Of a DNA stretch of 37,940 bases, positions 24,870 through 32,242 are shown one piece after another. The stretch is from positions 1 through 37,940 of the forward strand of contig JAZRFE010000037.1 in the NCBI GenBank assembly GCA_045661205.1, given 5' to 3'. How positions within the stretch are numbered: the stretch's first letter is position 1; each line of letters opens with the position of its first letter. This stretch comes from HGM04593 sp045661205. GTDB lineage: Bacteria; Bacteroidota; Bacteroidia; Bacteroidales; Bacteroidaceae. The notes beneath the pieces were generated by a model. That model saw only the letters and a program-made list of their open reading frames with translations, was not told the DNA's origin and did not search any database. Position numbers and translations under genes: made by a program.

Positions 24870-25799
24870 GTGCAGGGCTTAGTAGTAAAAAATACAGGTA
24901 ATATATACAGTGTTAAGACCGATAGCGGAGTGGTTGAGTGCCGCATAAAAGGTAATTTCCGTTTGAAAGATATCAAGAGCACCAACCCTGTCGCTGTGGG
25001 CGACCATGTAAAAATATCAATGCGCGAGGATAATACCGCTTATATAAGCGAGATTCTTCCTCGCCGCAACTATATTGTCCGCAAAGCATCCAATCTCTCG
25101 AAACAGTCGCACATATTGGCGGCAAATGTCGATGTCTGCCTGCTAGTGGTTACTGTAAACTATCCCGCAACATCCACCACCTTCATCGACCGTTTCCTAG
25201 CCTCGGCCGAGGCCTACCGCGTTCCAGTGGTGCTGGTATTCAATAAGGCCGACCTCTACAACGAAGCCGAGCTTGCCACCATGGAGTCTCTCATCGCCTT
25301 GTACGAGTCGATAGGTTATCGCTGTTTGCGCACAGTGGCAACCGACTCTCAAGGCATCGAAGAGATAAAGGAGATAGTGAAGGGACGTGTGTCGCTGCTT
25401 GCAGGAAACTCCGGTGTGGGAAAATCAAGTCTTGTGAATGCTGTCTCTCCCGAGACGGCAGCGCGCATAGGCGAGATTTCAAAGATACACAACAAGGGTA
25501 TGCACACCACCACATATTCCGAAATGTTTGAACTGATGCCAGGTAGCTATCTGGTAGACACTCCGGGAGTGAAAGGTTTCGGTACATACGACATGGAGGT
25601 CGAGGAGATAGCCGATTATTTCATTGAAATATTCGATTGTTCCAAAGGTTGCCGTTTCGGAAACTGCACCCACATACACGAGCCGGGTTGCGCTGTTGTC
25701 GAGGCTGTGGAACGCGGCGACATAGCACTTTCGCGATACTCCTCGTACCTCAGCATGATTGAGGAGAAGAAAGAGGGGAAATATCGTGCCTCGGAGTAG
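24870..25799 (+). CDS. rsgA: Ribosome small subunit-dependent GTPase A
   Basis: This 309-residue circularly permuted GTPase checks maturation of the 30S subunit. An OB-fold domain (about 1-75) precedes the G domain with the order G4 NKAD (125-128), G1 GNSGVGKSS (179-187), G3 DTPG (230-233). The C-terminal zinc site is C261, C266, H268 and C274 in CRFGNCTHIHEPGC. The start is GTG at 24870, four bases after frr; it gives the usual N-terminus and no better ATG is nearby. A lipoprotein gene follows 14 bases later. Confidence 0.96.
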   Translation: MQGLVVKNTGNIYSVKTDSGVVECRIKGNFRLKDIKSTNPVAVGDHVKISMREDNTAYISEILPRRNYIVRKASNLSKQSHILAANVDVCLLVVTVNYPATSTTFIDRFLASAEAYRVPVVLVFNKADLYNEAELATMESLIALYESIGYRCLRTVATDSQGIEEIKEIVKGRVSLLAGNSGVGKSSLVNAVSPETAARIGEISKIHNKGMHTTTYSEMFELMPGSYLVDTPGVKGFGTYDMEVEEIADYFIEIFDCSKGCRFGNCTHIHEPGCAVVEAVERGDIALSRYSSYLSMIEEKKEGKYRASE

Positions 25800-25813
25800 A
25801 TAATACGGATATT

Positions 25814-27769
25814 ATGAGAAATATTATTTTAATTGTATCGTTGCTCGCAGCCATTGTCGGCTGCGACAATTCTTATATGTCCGTCAAGAATGGCGGGCTA
25901 TATTTTTGCAAAGAGAGAGTAGGCGAGTTTCTTTCGACTCCGCAGGTTGGTGTGAAATTCAGCGATGTTGTCGAAAAGATAGACGACAACATTATAATGG
26001 TAACAAGAACTTTCATTGCCGAGGAAAATCTCGACTCGGTGCGTCTGACCTTCGATTTTCGCCATGCGTATGAACCTCGCATGTCGGCAATACCCTCAGT
26101 GTGTTACAATGGCAACCATTGGGGACGCGGCAAAGAGCCTAAAGGCTTCAGCACCGATGGTGTGTGCCACACCTATTCCTATCGACGCACTCCCATCCCC
26201 GGAGCAACATATTCCGAGAGTGAAAAATTTGTCGTAGCCTTGTGGGGTGCCAAGCCTGCAACCGAGGCCGATGCTTTTTCGTGCAGCATAATGCCCGACA
26301 GTACAGCTGTTACCCACTCGCTTATTCTGCCCGAGGAGGAGCGCCCTTTCACCTACGTCGATAAAAATGTCTACGGCGATGAGTATGTTGCAAAGCTCTC
26401 CATGAAAAAGGACGAGAAAAAGAGTATTCAGGCATATATTTTCGTGGCAGACAAAAGCGTTACAGAAAATCCTCTTGCGCTCTTCCTCGACAAGGCATGG
26501 GCTTTTGCAGAAAAGGAGTATGCCGAGGTCATTACCCCCGAGAAGGTGTGGGAGTATGGCGTGAAATATGCAAAAGAGTCATTGTGGGCCGAGGAGGGTT
26601 CTTACAAGGGATTCAGCATAGGGCTTGTACCCGATGGCGAGAATGGCTGGAAACAGCGTTCGTTCATAAAATACGAAATAGGGTGGTGTGGGCAAAATGC
26701 CTCATTCATAAACACTCTGCTTGCCGACTATCTCAAGACCGGTGACGAGGAGTCGCGCGACAAGGCGCTTGCTGCGCTCGACACATGGACAGCACCTGAA
26801 TTGCAACGCGAAAATGGCTTTTATGTTGTTAGCTACGATAATATCCTAAGCAGCAGAGAGAATATAGTCTCTGACGCTTGTAACATGGGTACAGCGGCAT
26901 ACAATTTCTTCGAGACTGCCGAATTGCTTGAAAAATGCAATCTCCCCGAGCGCGTGGCGAGAGTGCAACAGGTGGCCCTCGGAATTTGTAACTTTGTGAA
27001 AGCCGACCAACAGCCAACCGGTGTCTATGGAAAAGGATGGAACGAGGCCGGTGAGTGTCTCTATCGCGACGGCACAGTGGGGGCTTTTATGGTTGTTCCC
27101 ATGCTTGCAGCCTACAATGTCACTGCCGACGAAAGCTACCTCTCTTCGGCACAAAAGGCGTACGACTATTATTATAATGAATTTTTGAAGAACGGATACA
27201 CCACAGCCGGTGCGCTCGACACATGGTGCATTGACAAAGAGTCGTCGATGCCTCTGTTGCGTGCATCGCTCAACCTGTTTGACATCACCGGCGATTCTGC
27301 TTATATAGAAAAAGCCGAGCGCATATCGTATTACCTCTCCACATGGTTGTGGCACTATCGTGCCGATTACAGCAGCGATACCGATATAGTGCGTTACGGT
27401 TATAATACTTTTGGAGCAACATCGGTGTCGGTACAGCACCATCATCTTGATGTCTATGCACTCTTTTGGGTGGGTGAGTGGCTGCGTCTGGCCCGCCTCA
27501 CAGGCAACGACGCGTGGCACGAAAAAGCCCTTGCTATCTGGGCAAACGGCTGTCAGCTTATATCTGACGGCTCTTTGGAGATTAACGGACGTGTGCGTCC
27601 TGTGGGTGGACAGAACGAGGCATTCTTTAATTGTCGCTGGGGCTTCGGTGGCGCTCCCGGAAAGTCGCGTATAAACGATTGGCTTGTAGCGTGGCCGGGC
27701 GCTTTCAGACTCGAAGTGCTCAGAAAACTCTCCGATTGGTCGTTGCTCGATGTGGCAAACGTCAAATAG
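25814..27769 (+). CDS. Lipoprotein resembling six-hairpin glycosidases
   Basis: This 651-residue protein has a lipoprotein signal peptide with C17 in LLAAIVGC. Residues about 20-235 look like a beta-rich domain. From about 245 to the end, helices rich in aromatic and small residues repeat in a pattern typical of (alpha/alpha)6-barrel enzymes. Examples are KYEIGWCGQNASFINTLL (from 286), YGKGWNEAGECLYRDGTVGAF (about 405-425), YLSTWLWHYR and HHHLDVYALFWVGEWLRL. I do not recognise a named GH or PL family, and the catalytic acids are not identifiable by eye. No SusC/SusD pair is adjacent, so it is not in a polysaccharide utilisation locus here. It may be cotranscribed with rsgA (14-base gap). Confidence 0.6.
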   Translation: MRNIILIVSLLAAIVGCDNSYMSVKNGGLYFCKERVGEFLSTPQVGVKFSDVVEKIDDNIIMVTRTFIAEENLDSVRLTFDFRHAYEPRMSAIPSVCYNGNHWGRGKEPKGFSTDGVCHTYSYRRTPIPGATYSESEKFVVALWGAKPATEADAFSCSIMPDSTAVTHSLILPEEERPFTYVDKNVYGDEYVAKLSMKKDEKKSIQAYIFVADKSVTENPLALFLDKAWAFAEKEYAEVITPEKVWEYGVKYAKESLWAEEGSYKGFSIGLVPDGENGWKQRSFIKYEIGWCGQNASFINTLLADYLKTGDEESRDKALAALDTWTAPELQRENGFYVVSYDNILSSRENIVSDACNMGTAAYNFFETAELLEKCNLPERVARVQQVALGICNFVKADQQPTGVYGKGWNEAGECLYRDGTVGAFMVVPMLAAYNVTADESYLSSAQKAYDYYYNEFLKNGYTTAGALDTWCIDKESSMPLLRASLNLFDITGDSAYIEKAERISYYLSTWLWHYRADYSSDTDIVRYGYNTFGATSVSVQHHHLDVYALFWVGEWLRLARLTGNDAWHEKALAIWANGCQLISDGSLEINGRVRPVGGQNEAFFNCRWGFGGAPGKSRINDWLVAWPGAFRLEVLRKLSDWSLLDVANVK

Positions 27770-27781
27770 TCTTCTATGTAT

Positions 27782-27823
27782 ATAAAGTAAAAATGACCGC
27801 AATTGCGGTCATTTTTACTTTAT
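27782..27823. terminator. Bidirectional terminator between the lipoprotein gene and asd, 21-bp perfect palindrome
   Basis: Bases 27782-27802 and 27803-27823 are exact reverse complements (core AAAAATGACCGCAA). T tracts follow the GC-rich stem on both strands, as expected between converging genes ending at 27769 and 27837. Confidence 0.93.
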
Positions 27824-27836
27824 GTGAAGTTGTAGT

Positions 27837-28844
27837 TTACTTCTTGGGATTGTTGATAAGGAACTCTGCAATCTGAACAGCGTTCAACGCAGCACCCTTC
27901 TTTATCTGGTCGCCCACAATCCACATGGTGATACCGTTGGGGTTTGTGAGGTCCTTACGTATGCGACCTGCGTAAACAGGGTCTTTGCCTGCAAGGAACA
28001 GAGGCATGGGGTACTCCTTTTTCTCGGGGTTGTCCATGAGGACAAGACCCTCTCCATTGGCAACAGCTTCGCGCACCTGCTCAATGCTCAAAGGCTCCTC
28101 GGTCTCAATCCACAATGACTGTGAGTGTGAACGAAGTGCGGGTACACGCACGCATGTAGCACTCACCTCAATGTCGCTGTGCATGATTTTGCGTGTTTCG
28201 TTGTACATCTTCATCTCCTCTTTGGTGTATCCGTTTTCTGTGAATACGTCAATCTGGGGTATGAGGTTGAATGCAAGCTGATAAGCGAACTTCTCTACTG
28301 TGGGCTCCTCGCCGGCGAGCACCTGACGGTACTGCTCGTAAAGCTCGGCCATTGCCGATGCACCTGCTCCGCTGGCTGCCTGATAGGTAGATGCGTGCAC
28401 ACGCTTGATGTGTGAAAGGTTCTCTATTGCTTTGAGTGCAACAACCATCTGAATGGTTGTACAGTTGGGGTTTGCAATGATGTTACGGGGAGTGTCGTAT
28501 GCGTCACAAGGGTTCACCTCGGGCACTACAAGGGGTACGTCGCTATCCATGCGGAACGCGCTTGAGTTGTCAATCATGATGGTGCCATGCTTGGTGATGG
28601 TCTCGGCAAACTCTTTTGATGTTGAGCCACCCGCCGATACAAAGGCATAGTCGATACCCTTGAAGTCGTCGTTGTGCTTAAGTTCCTTGACGGTGTATTC
28701 TACACCTCTGAAGTTGTAACTTGTTCCCGCGCTGCGAGCCGAACCGAAAAGTACAAGCTCGTCAAAGGGGAAATTTCTCTCGTCGAGGACACGCAGGAAC
28801 TCCTGTCCCACCGCGCCGCTGACGCCAACGATAGCAATTTTCAT
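27837..28844 (-). CDS. asd: Aspartate-semialdehyde dehydrogenase
   Basis: This 335-residue enzyme reduces aspartyl phosphate with NADPH to aspartate semialdehyde, the branch point to lysine, diaminopimelate, threonine and methionine. The Rossmann motif is GVSGAVGQEF (7-16). Catalytic C128 lies in NPNCTTIQ. The acid/base histidine lies in RVPALRSHS. SAGGSTSKEFA and the substrate arginine region are also present. The ATG at 28844 matches the family start MKIAIVG; an in-frame start at 28979 adds 45 residues that span the likely promoter and show no conservation. The gene stands alone. Confidence 0.96.
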   Translation of the reverse strand: MKIAIVGVSGAVGQEFLRVLDERNFPFDELVLFGSARSAGTSYNFRGVEYTVKELKHNDDFKGIDYAFVSAGGSTSKEFAETITKHGTIMIDNSSAFRMDSDVPLVVPEVNPCDAYDTPRNIIANPNCTTIQMVVALKAIENLSHIKRVHASTYQAASGAGASAMAELYEQYRQVLAGEEPTVEKFAYQLAFNLIPQIDVFTENGYTKEEMKMYNETRKIMHSDIEVSATCVRVPALRSHSQSLWIETEEPLSIEQVREAVANGEGLVLMDNPEKKEYPMPLFLAGKDPVYAGRIRKDLTNPNGITMWIVGDQIKKGAALNAVQIAEFLINNPKK

Positions 28845-28914
28845 ATTATATTCTTTATGTGTGTTATTATCTGTGTCTTTTGGCTGTCGCTCTCTTTGCA
28901 ACGCGACAACTTTG

Positions 28915-28922
28915 CAAAAGTA
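28915..28922 (-). promoter_or_regulatory. -7 box of asd
   Basis: The reverse strand reads TACTTTTG, an exact TAnnTTTG match, 70 bases upstream of the asd ATG. A -33 box is not obvious. Its position shows that the upstream in-frame start at 28979 cannot be used from this promoter. Confidence 0.5.
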
Positions 28923-28966
28923 CAAAGAAAAATTGCATATAATAGAATGGTGTTGCTCTTTTTTTG

Positions 28967-28974
28967 TAAATTTG
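28967..28974 (+). promoter_or_regulatory. Possible -7 box of the tcdA-lolD operon
   Basis: TAAATTTG matches TAnnTTTG and lies about 80 bases before the tcdA ATG. There is no convincing -33 box, and the surrounding sequence is A/T rich, so this could be a chance match. Confidence 0.3.
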
Positions 28975-29053
28975 CCCAAATAAGATACGGAAAAGCTCCA
29001 TTTTGTGCCGTTTTTTTATAATTTGTCGAATATACTATAACTCTTTTAAGATT

Positions 29054-29761
29054 ATGAGCGATACGTGGTTGCAACGTACAGAACTGTTTGTCGGCAGCGA
29101 AAAACTTGCCAGGCTGAAGGCTGCAAGGGTGCTTGTTGTCGGTCTGGGCGGTGTCGGCTCATGGGCGGCCGAGATGATATGCCGTTCGGGTGTGGGATGT
29201 ATGACTCTTGTCGATGCCGATTGCGTGGATGTTACGAACATTAACAGGCAGATGCCTGCGCTTGTTTCAACGGTGGGAATGCCCAAGTGCGAAGTGGTGG
29301 CCGAGAGGCTGCGCGCCATAAATCCAGCCGGCTCTTTCGTTGCAGTTAATATGTTTGTCGGTGCCGACAATATACCGCAGTTGCTCGATGAAGGGAATTT
29401 CGACTTTGTAGTGGATGCGATAGATTCGTTACCGCAGAAGGCAGCGCTTATCATCGCTTGCTGGCAACGGGGTTTGAAGATAGTTTCGAGTCTTGGAGCG
29501 GGTGCCAAGGGCGACCTCTCCTGCATACGCATGGGCGACTTGTGGCGCAGCGAACATTGTGTGCTGGGAAAGAATCTTCGCCGTTTGTTGCGCGAATGGC
29601 GCGGAATATATAAACTGCCGGTGGTGTACAGTACCGAGGATGCCCGCAAGCAGGCTGTGTGTCCGTCGCCAGAAGGCGGAAAGCCTCTCATCGGCACAGT
29701 GAGCTACTACACTACAACTTTTGGCTGCTATCTGGCAGCGTATGTAATAGAGAATTTATGA
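29054..29761 (+). CDS. tcdA: tRNA threonylcarbamoyladenosine dehydratase
   Basis: This 235-residue E1-like (ThiF/MoeB superfamily) enzyme uses ATP to convert t6A37 of ANN-decoding tRNAs to its cyclic form ct6A. The nucleotide-binding loop is GLGGVGSWA (30-38). DADCVDVTNINRQ (54-66) is the conserved acidic and NxNRQ block. IDSLPQKAALI is also typical. The family is distinguished from ThiF/MoeB by the WxxRTxLFVG N-terminus and the short C-terminus. The ATG at 29054 is chosen by homology. Its TGA overlaps the start of lolD (ATGA at 29758-29761), so the two are translationally coupled. Confidence 0.92.
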   Translation: MSDTWLQRTELFVGSEKLARLKAARVLVVGLGGVGSWAAEMICRSGVGCMTLVDADCVDVTNINRQMPALVSTVGMPKCEVVAERLRAINPAGSFVAVNMFVGADNIPQLLDEGNFDFVVDAIDSLPQKAALIIACWQRGLKIVSSLGAGAKGDLSCIRMGDLWRSEHCVLGKNLRRLLREWRGIYKLPVVYSTEDARKQAVCPSPEGGKPLIGTVSYYTTTFGCYLAAYVIENL

Positions 29762-30423
29762 TAAAGATAGAGAATATAACAAAAAGTTTCGGGGCATTGC
29801 AGGTGCTCAAAGGTGTCAATCTCGAAATTTCAAAGGGCGAGATTGTAAGCATCGTCGGCCCTAGCGGAGCGGGAAAAACCACACTTCTGCAATTAGTGGG
29901 TGCGCTCGATACTCCCGACGACGGAGCGATATTTTTCGGTGGTGAAAACCTTTGTAAAATGTCGCGTAGCAAGCTCGCTGCATTCCGAAACACCCATATA
30001 GGCTTTGTTTTTCAGTTTCACCAGCTGCTTCCCGAGTTTACAGCTCTGGAGAATGTGATGATTCCCGCTCTCATAGCCGGCAAAACTCGTGCCGAGGCTG
30101 AGAGTCGCGCCAAGGAGCTGTTGCAGTTGTTGGGTCTATCGGCTCGTGCTCATCACAAGCCTTCTCAGATGTCGGGTGGCGAGAACCAGCGTATAGCGGT
30201 GGCGCGTGCCCTTGCAAACAACCCCGATGTCATTCTCGCCGACGAACCTTCGGGCAGTCTTGACAGCCACAATAAAGAGGAGTTGCACAAACTCTTCTTC
30301 GACCTTCGCGATCGTTTCGGGCAGACATTCGTGATTGTTACCCACGATGAAAAACTCGCGGAAATAACCGACCGCACCATTCGCATGGTCGACGGTGTTG
30401 TTACAGATGAGAAAAAATCATAA
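29758..30423 (+). CDS. lolD: LolD-like lipoprotein-releasing ABC transporter ATPase
   Basis: This 221-residue ABC ATPase belongs to the LolD/MacB group. Walker A is GPSGAGKTT (34-42) and the signature is MSGGENQR (138-145), with ILADEPSGSLDS as Walker B. FQFHQLLPEFTALENVMIPAL is the stretch that best marks LolD. LolD powers LolC/LolE, which extract lipoproteins from the inner membrane. No LolCE-type permease is in the window, so it must be encoded elsewhere. The ATG at 29758 overlaps the tcdA stop. An in-frame start at 29659 lies inside tcdA and is rejected. Confidence 0.88.
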   Translation: MIKIENITKSFGALQVLKGVNLEISKGEIVSIVGPSGAGKTTLLQLVGALDTPDDGAIFFGGENLCKMSRSKLAAFRNTHIGFVFQFHQLLPEFTALENVMIPALIAGKTRAEAESRAKELLQLLGLSARAHHKPSQMSGGENQRIAVARALANNPDVILADEPSGSLDSHNKEELHKLFFDLRDRFGQTFVIVTHDEKLAEITDRTIRMVDGVVTDEKKS

Positions 30424-30486
30424 ATATTTTTTTTGAGGAGATTTTAAACTGTTTTCGTTTTTTAATGTCTAAAAAAGAAAAAACTT

Positions 30487-30993
30487 ATGAAAAAATCGAT
30501 TCTTTTAATAGTATTATTGTTCTTGGGTGTTGCAGTATATGCTCAGGATAACAACGCTCGTCGTCAGAATGGTGCTCCTCGTACAGCACACACCATGCGC
30601 AAGGCATTCTCGCCCGAAGATATGGCCAAGGCCGAGGCCGATGCAATTAATGCTGCCGTAGGGCTCGACTCATTGCAGTATCAGTTGGTGTACATCATGA
30701 AGTATTCCGACATGGTGGCAATGCAGGATAGCATGAAAGTACGTGCCGAGCGCGCTAGAAAAATGCGTGAAAAGGGTACCACTCCTCCCCGTTTCGACGA
30801 GAAGCAGCGCGAAGAGTGGATGAAGGCGCGTGAGGATGTTATGAAAAAACGTCGCGAGGTAATGAACGAGCAGATGAAGCAGATTCTCTCGCCCAAACAG
30901 TACAAAAAATACCTTAAGTACGAAGAGGAGAGATATTCTCGTCGTCGCGAATTTGGCAAACGCCCCGAGCGTCGTCAAGAGAAGAGGAAATAA
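30487..30993 (+). CDS. Small secreted, basic helical protein
   Basis: This 168-residue protein has a signal peptide (hydrophobic core ILLIVLLFLGVAV, cleavage near YAQ at about residue 20). The mature part is nearly all charged helix, rich in Arg, Lys, Glu and Met, for example EDVMKKRREVMNEQMKQILSPKQYKKY. The motif LSPKQYKKYLK resembles the repeats of periplasmic Spy/CpxP-like or DUF4890-like proteins common in Bacteroidetes. I would not assign a function. It follows lolD by 63 bases without a clear terminator between, so it may be in the same operon. Confidence 0.75.
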   Translation: MKKSILLIVLLFLGVAVYAQDNNARRQNGAPRTAHTMRKAFSPEDMAKAEADAINAAVGLDSLQYQLVYIMKYSDMVAMQDSMKVRAERARKMREKGTTPPRFDEKQREEWMKAREDVMKKRREVMNEQMKQILSPKQYKKYLKYEEERYSRRREFGKRPERRQEKRK

Positions 30994-31013
30994 TTCAACT
31001 TGATAATTTTAAC

Positions 31014-31052
31014 ACAGGCAAGAGAATATCTGTTCTTTTGCCTGTTTTTTTT
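31014..31052 (+). terminator. Terminator after the secreted basic protein
   Basis: ACAGGCAAGAGAA (31014-31026) pairs with TTCTTTTGCCTGT (31033-31045) over 13 pairs with one G-U, around a 6-base loop, followed by seven T. Confidence 0.9.
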
Positions 31053-31088
31053 AACGATGGCTTAAAAGTGTATAATTCCATTAAAATC

Positions 31089-31120
31089 CTTGTATCTGAT
31101 TGGTTTTTTGTTTAATATTG
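31089..31120 (+). promoter_or_regulatory. Promoter of the ROK kinase gene
   Basis: TAATATTG (31113-31120) is one base off TAnnTTTG, with CTTG (31089-31092) 20 bases upstream. The start would lie near 31126, about 60 bases before the ATG. This is consistent with the start at 31189 rather than the in-frame ATG at 31129. Confidence 0.5.
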
Positions 31121-31188
31121 CAGAGTAGATGGGTTTATCCCGTCTTGTGATAGTTTTTTCATTTTTTAATATACAAAATACATTAAGT

Positions 31189-32154
31189 ATGACTACAGAA
31201 GCAGAGAAAAATCTGGTTGTCGGCATTGATGTCGGCGGTACAGGAACTAAAATCGGTATTGTTGATGCAAACGGTACAATCCTTGTTCGTGACGAGAGTA
31301 TAGCAACTCCCCAATATACAGACTTCAACGACTTTGTCGATGCGATGAATGCTGTTGTTCAGCGTCTCGTAAGCGAGATTGGTGCCGAAGGTCGCATTCG
31401 CGGTATCGGTATCGGTGCTCCCAATGCCAACTACTATGCAGGCACCATTGAGAATGCTCCCAACCTTCCCTGGAAAGGTGTTCTCGAACTGTGCAAAGTG
31501 TTCTCCGAAAAAGCCGGTGTTCCCGTATTCACCACCAACGATGCAAATGCCGCGGCTATCGGCGAGATGAAATATGGTGCAGCCAAGGGCATGAAGAACT
31601 TTATCATGATTACCCTCGGTACAGGTGTTGGCAGCGGTATTGTCATCAACGGTCAGCTTGTTTACGGTTGTGATGGTTTTGCCGGCGAGCTTGGACACGT
31701 GACAATGGTTCGTGGCAAGCAGGGACGTCTTTGTGGTTGCGGTGGTCGCGGTTGCCTCGAAACATACTGCTCGGCAACAGGTGTTGCACGCACAGCAAAA
31801 GAGATTCTCAAAGCCGACAAGACTCCCAGCACATTGCGCGGCATCAAGAACATCACTTCAAAGGATGTGTTCCTTGCGGCAAAGGCAGGCGACAAGGTTG
31901 CCAAAGAGATTTTCAAGCAGACGGGTACAATGCTCGGCGAGGCTATTGCCGACTTTATCAAGTTCTCAAGCCCCGAGGCTATCATCCTCTTCGGTGGCCT
32001 CACACGTTCGGGAAAATATATCCTCGACCCTGTGAAGAAGGCTGTCGATAAGAATGTGATGCCTATCTTCAAAGGCAAAGCTCAGATTATCATATCTCAT
32101 TTGAAAGACTCTGACGCAGCCATCCTGGGTGCAAGTGCTCTTGCTTGGGAATAA
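31189..32154 (+). CDS. ROK-family sugar kinase, probable glucokinase
   Basis: This 321-residue kinase phosphorylates a hexose, most likely glucose, using ATP. The phosphate-binding loop is DVGGTGTK (14-21). The catalytic base is D118 in TTNDAN. The ROK zinc site is H170 (GELGH) with C182, C184 and C189 in CGCGGRGCLE. There is no N-terminal DNA-binding domain, so it is an enzyme and not a NagC/XylR-type repressor. The start at 31189 removes a 20-residue unconserved extension. The gene is monocistronic, with its own promoter and terminator. Sugar preference cannot be read from the sequence. Confidence 0.9.
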   Translation: MTTEAEKNLVVGIDVGGTGTKIGIVDANGTILVRDESIATPQYTDFNDFVDAMNAVVQRLVSEIGAEGRIRGIGIGAPNANYYAGTIENAPNLPWKGVLELCKVFSEKAGVPVFTTNDANAAAIGEMKYGAAKGMKNFIMITLGTGVGSGIVINGQLVYGCDGFAGELGHVTMVRGKQGRLCGCGGRGCLETYCSATGVARTAKEILKADKTPSTLRGIKNITSKDVFLAAKAGDKVAKEIFKQTGTMLGEAIADFIKFSSPEAIILFGGLTRSGKYILDPVKKAVDKNVMPIFKGKAQIIISHLKDSDAAILGASALAWE

Positions 32155-32174
32155 TTAATGCCCTTTTAAATTAC

Positions 32175-32214
32175 AGGGTTGCTCTGTTTGCTTGCAGGGC
32201 AACCCTCTTTTTTG
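32175..32214 (+). terminator. Terminator after the ROK kinase gene
   Basis: AGGGTTGCTCTG (32175-32186) pairs with CAGGGCAACCCT (32195-32206), 12 pairs with one G-U, around an 8-base loop, followed by CTTTTTTG. Its loop contains the -33 box of the next promoter. Confidence 0.9.
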
Positions 32215-32222
32215 TATCTTCG
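32191..32222 (+). promoter_or_regulatory. Promoter of the ABC-F gene, embedded in the preceding terminator
   Basis: TATCTTCG (32215-32222) is one base off TAnnTTTG. CTTG (32191-32194) lies exactly 20 bases upstream, in the loop of the terminator hairpin. Transcription would begin about 14 bases before the ATG at 32243. Confidence 0.55.
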
Positions 32223-32242
32223 CGAGCAATAAAAACTCTATT

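Noticed and set aside
26846..27802. 318-codon reverse ORF opposite the lipoprotein gene
   Set aside because: The forward frame has a lipobox and a coherent fold pattern. The reverse translation is arginine- and cysteine-rich without pattern.
28845..28979. 45-residue N-terminal extension of asd
   Set aside because: The extension is not part of the family, has unusual composition and spans the likely -7 box at 28915-28922.
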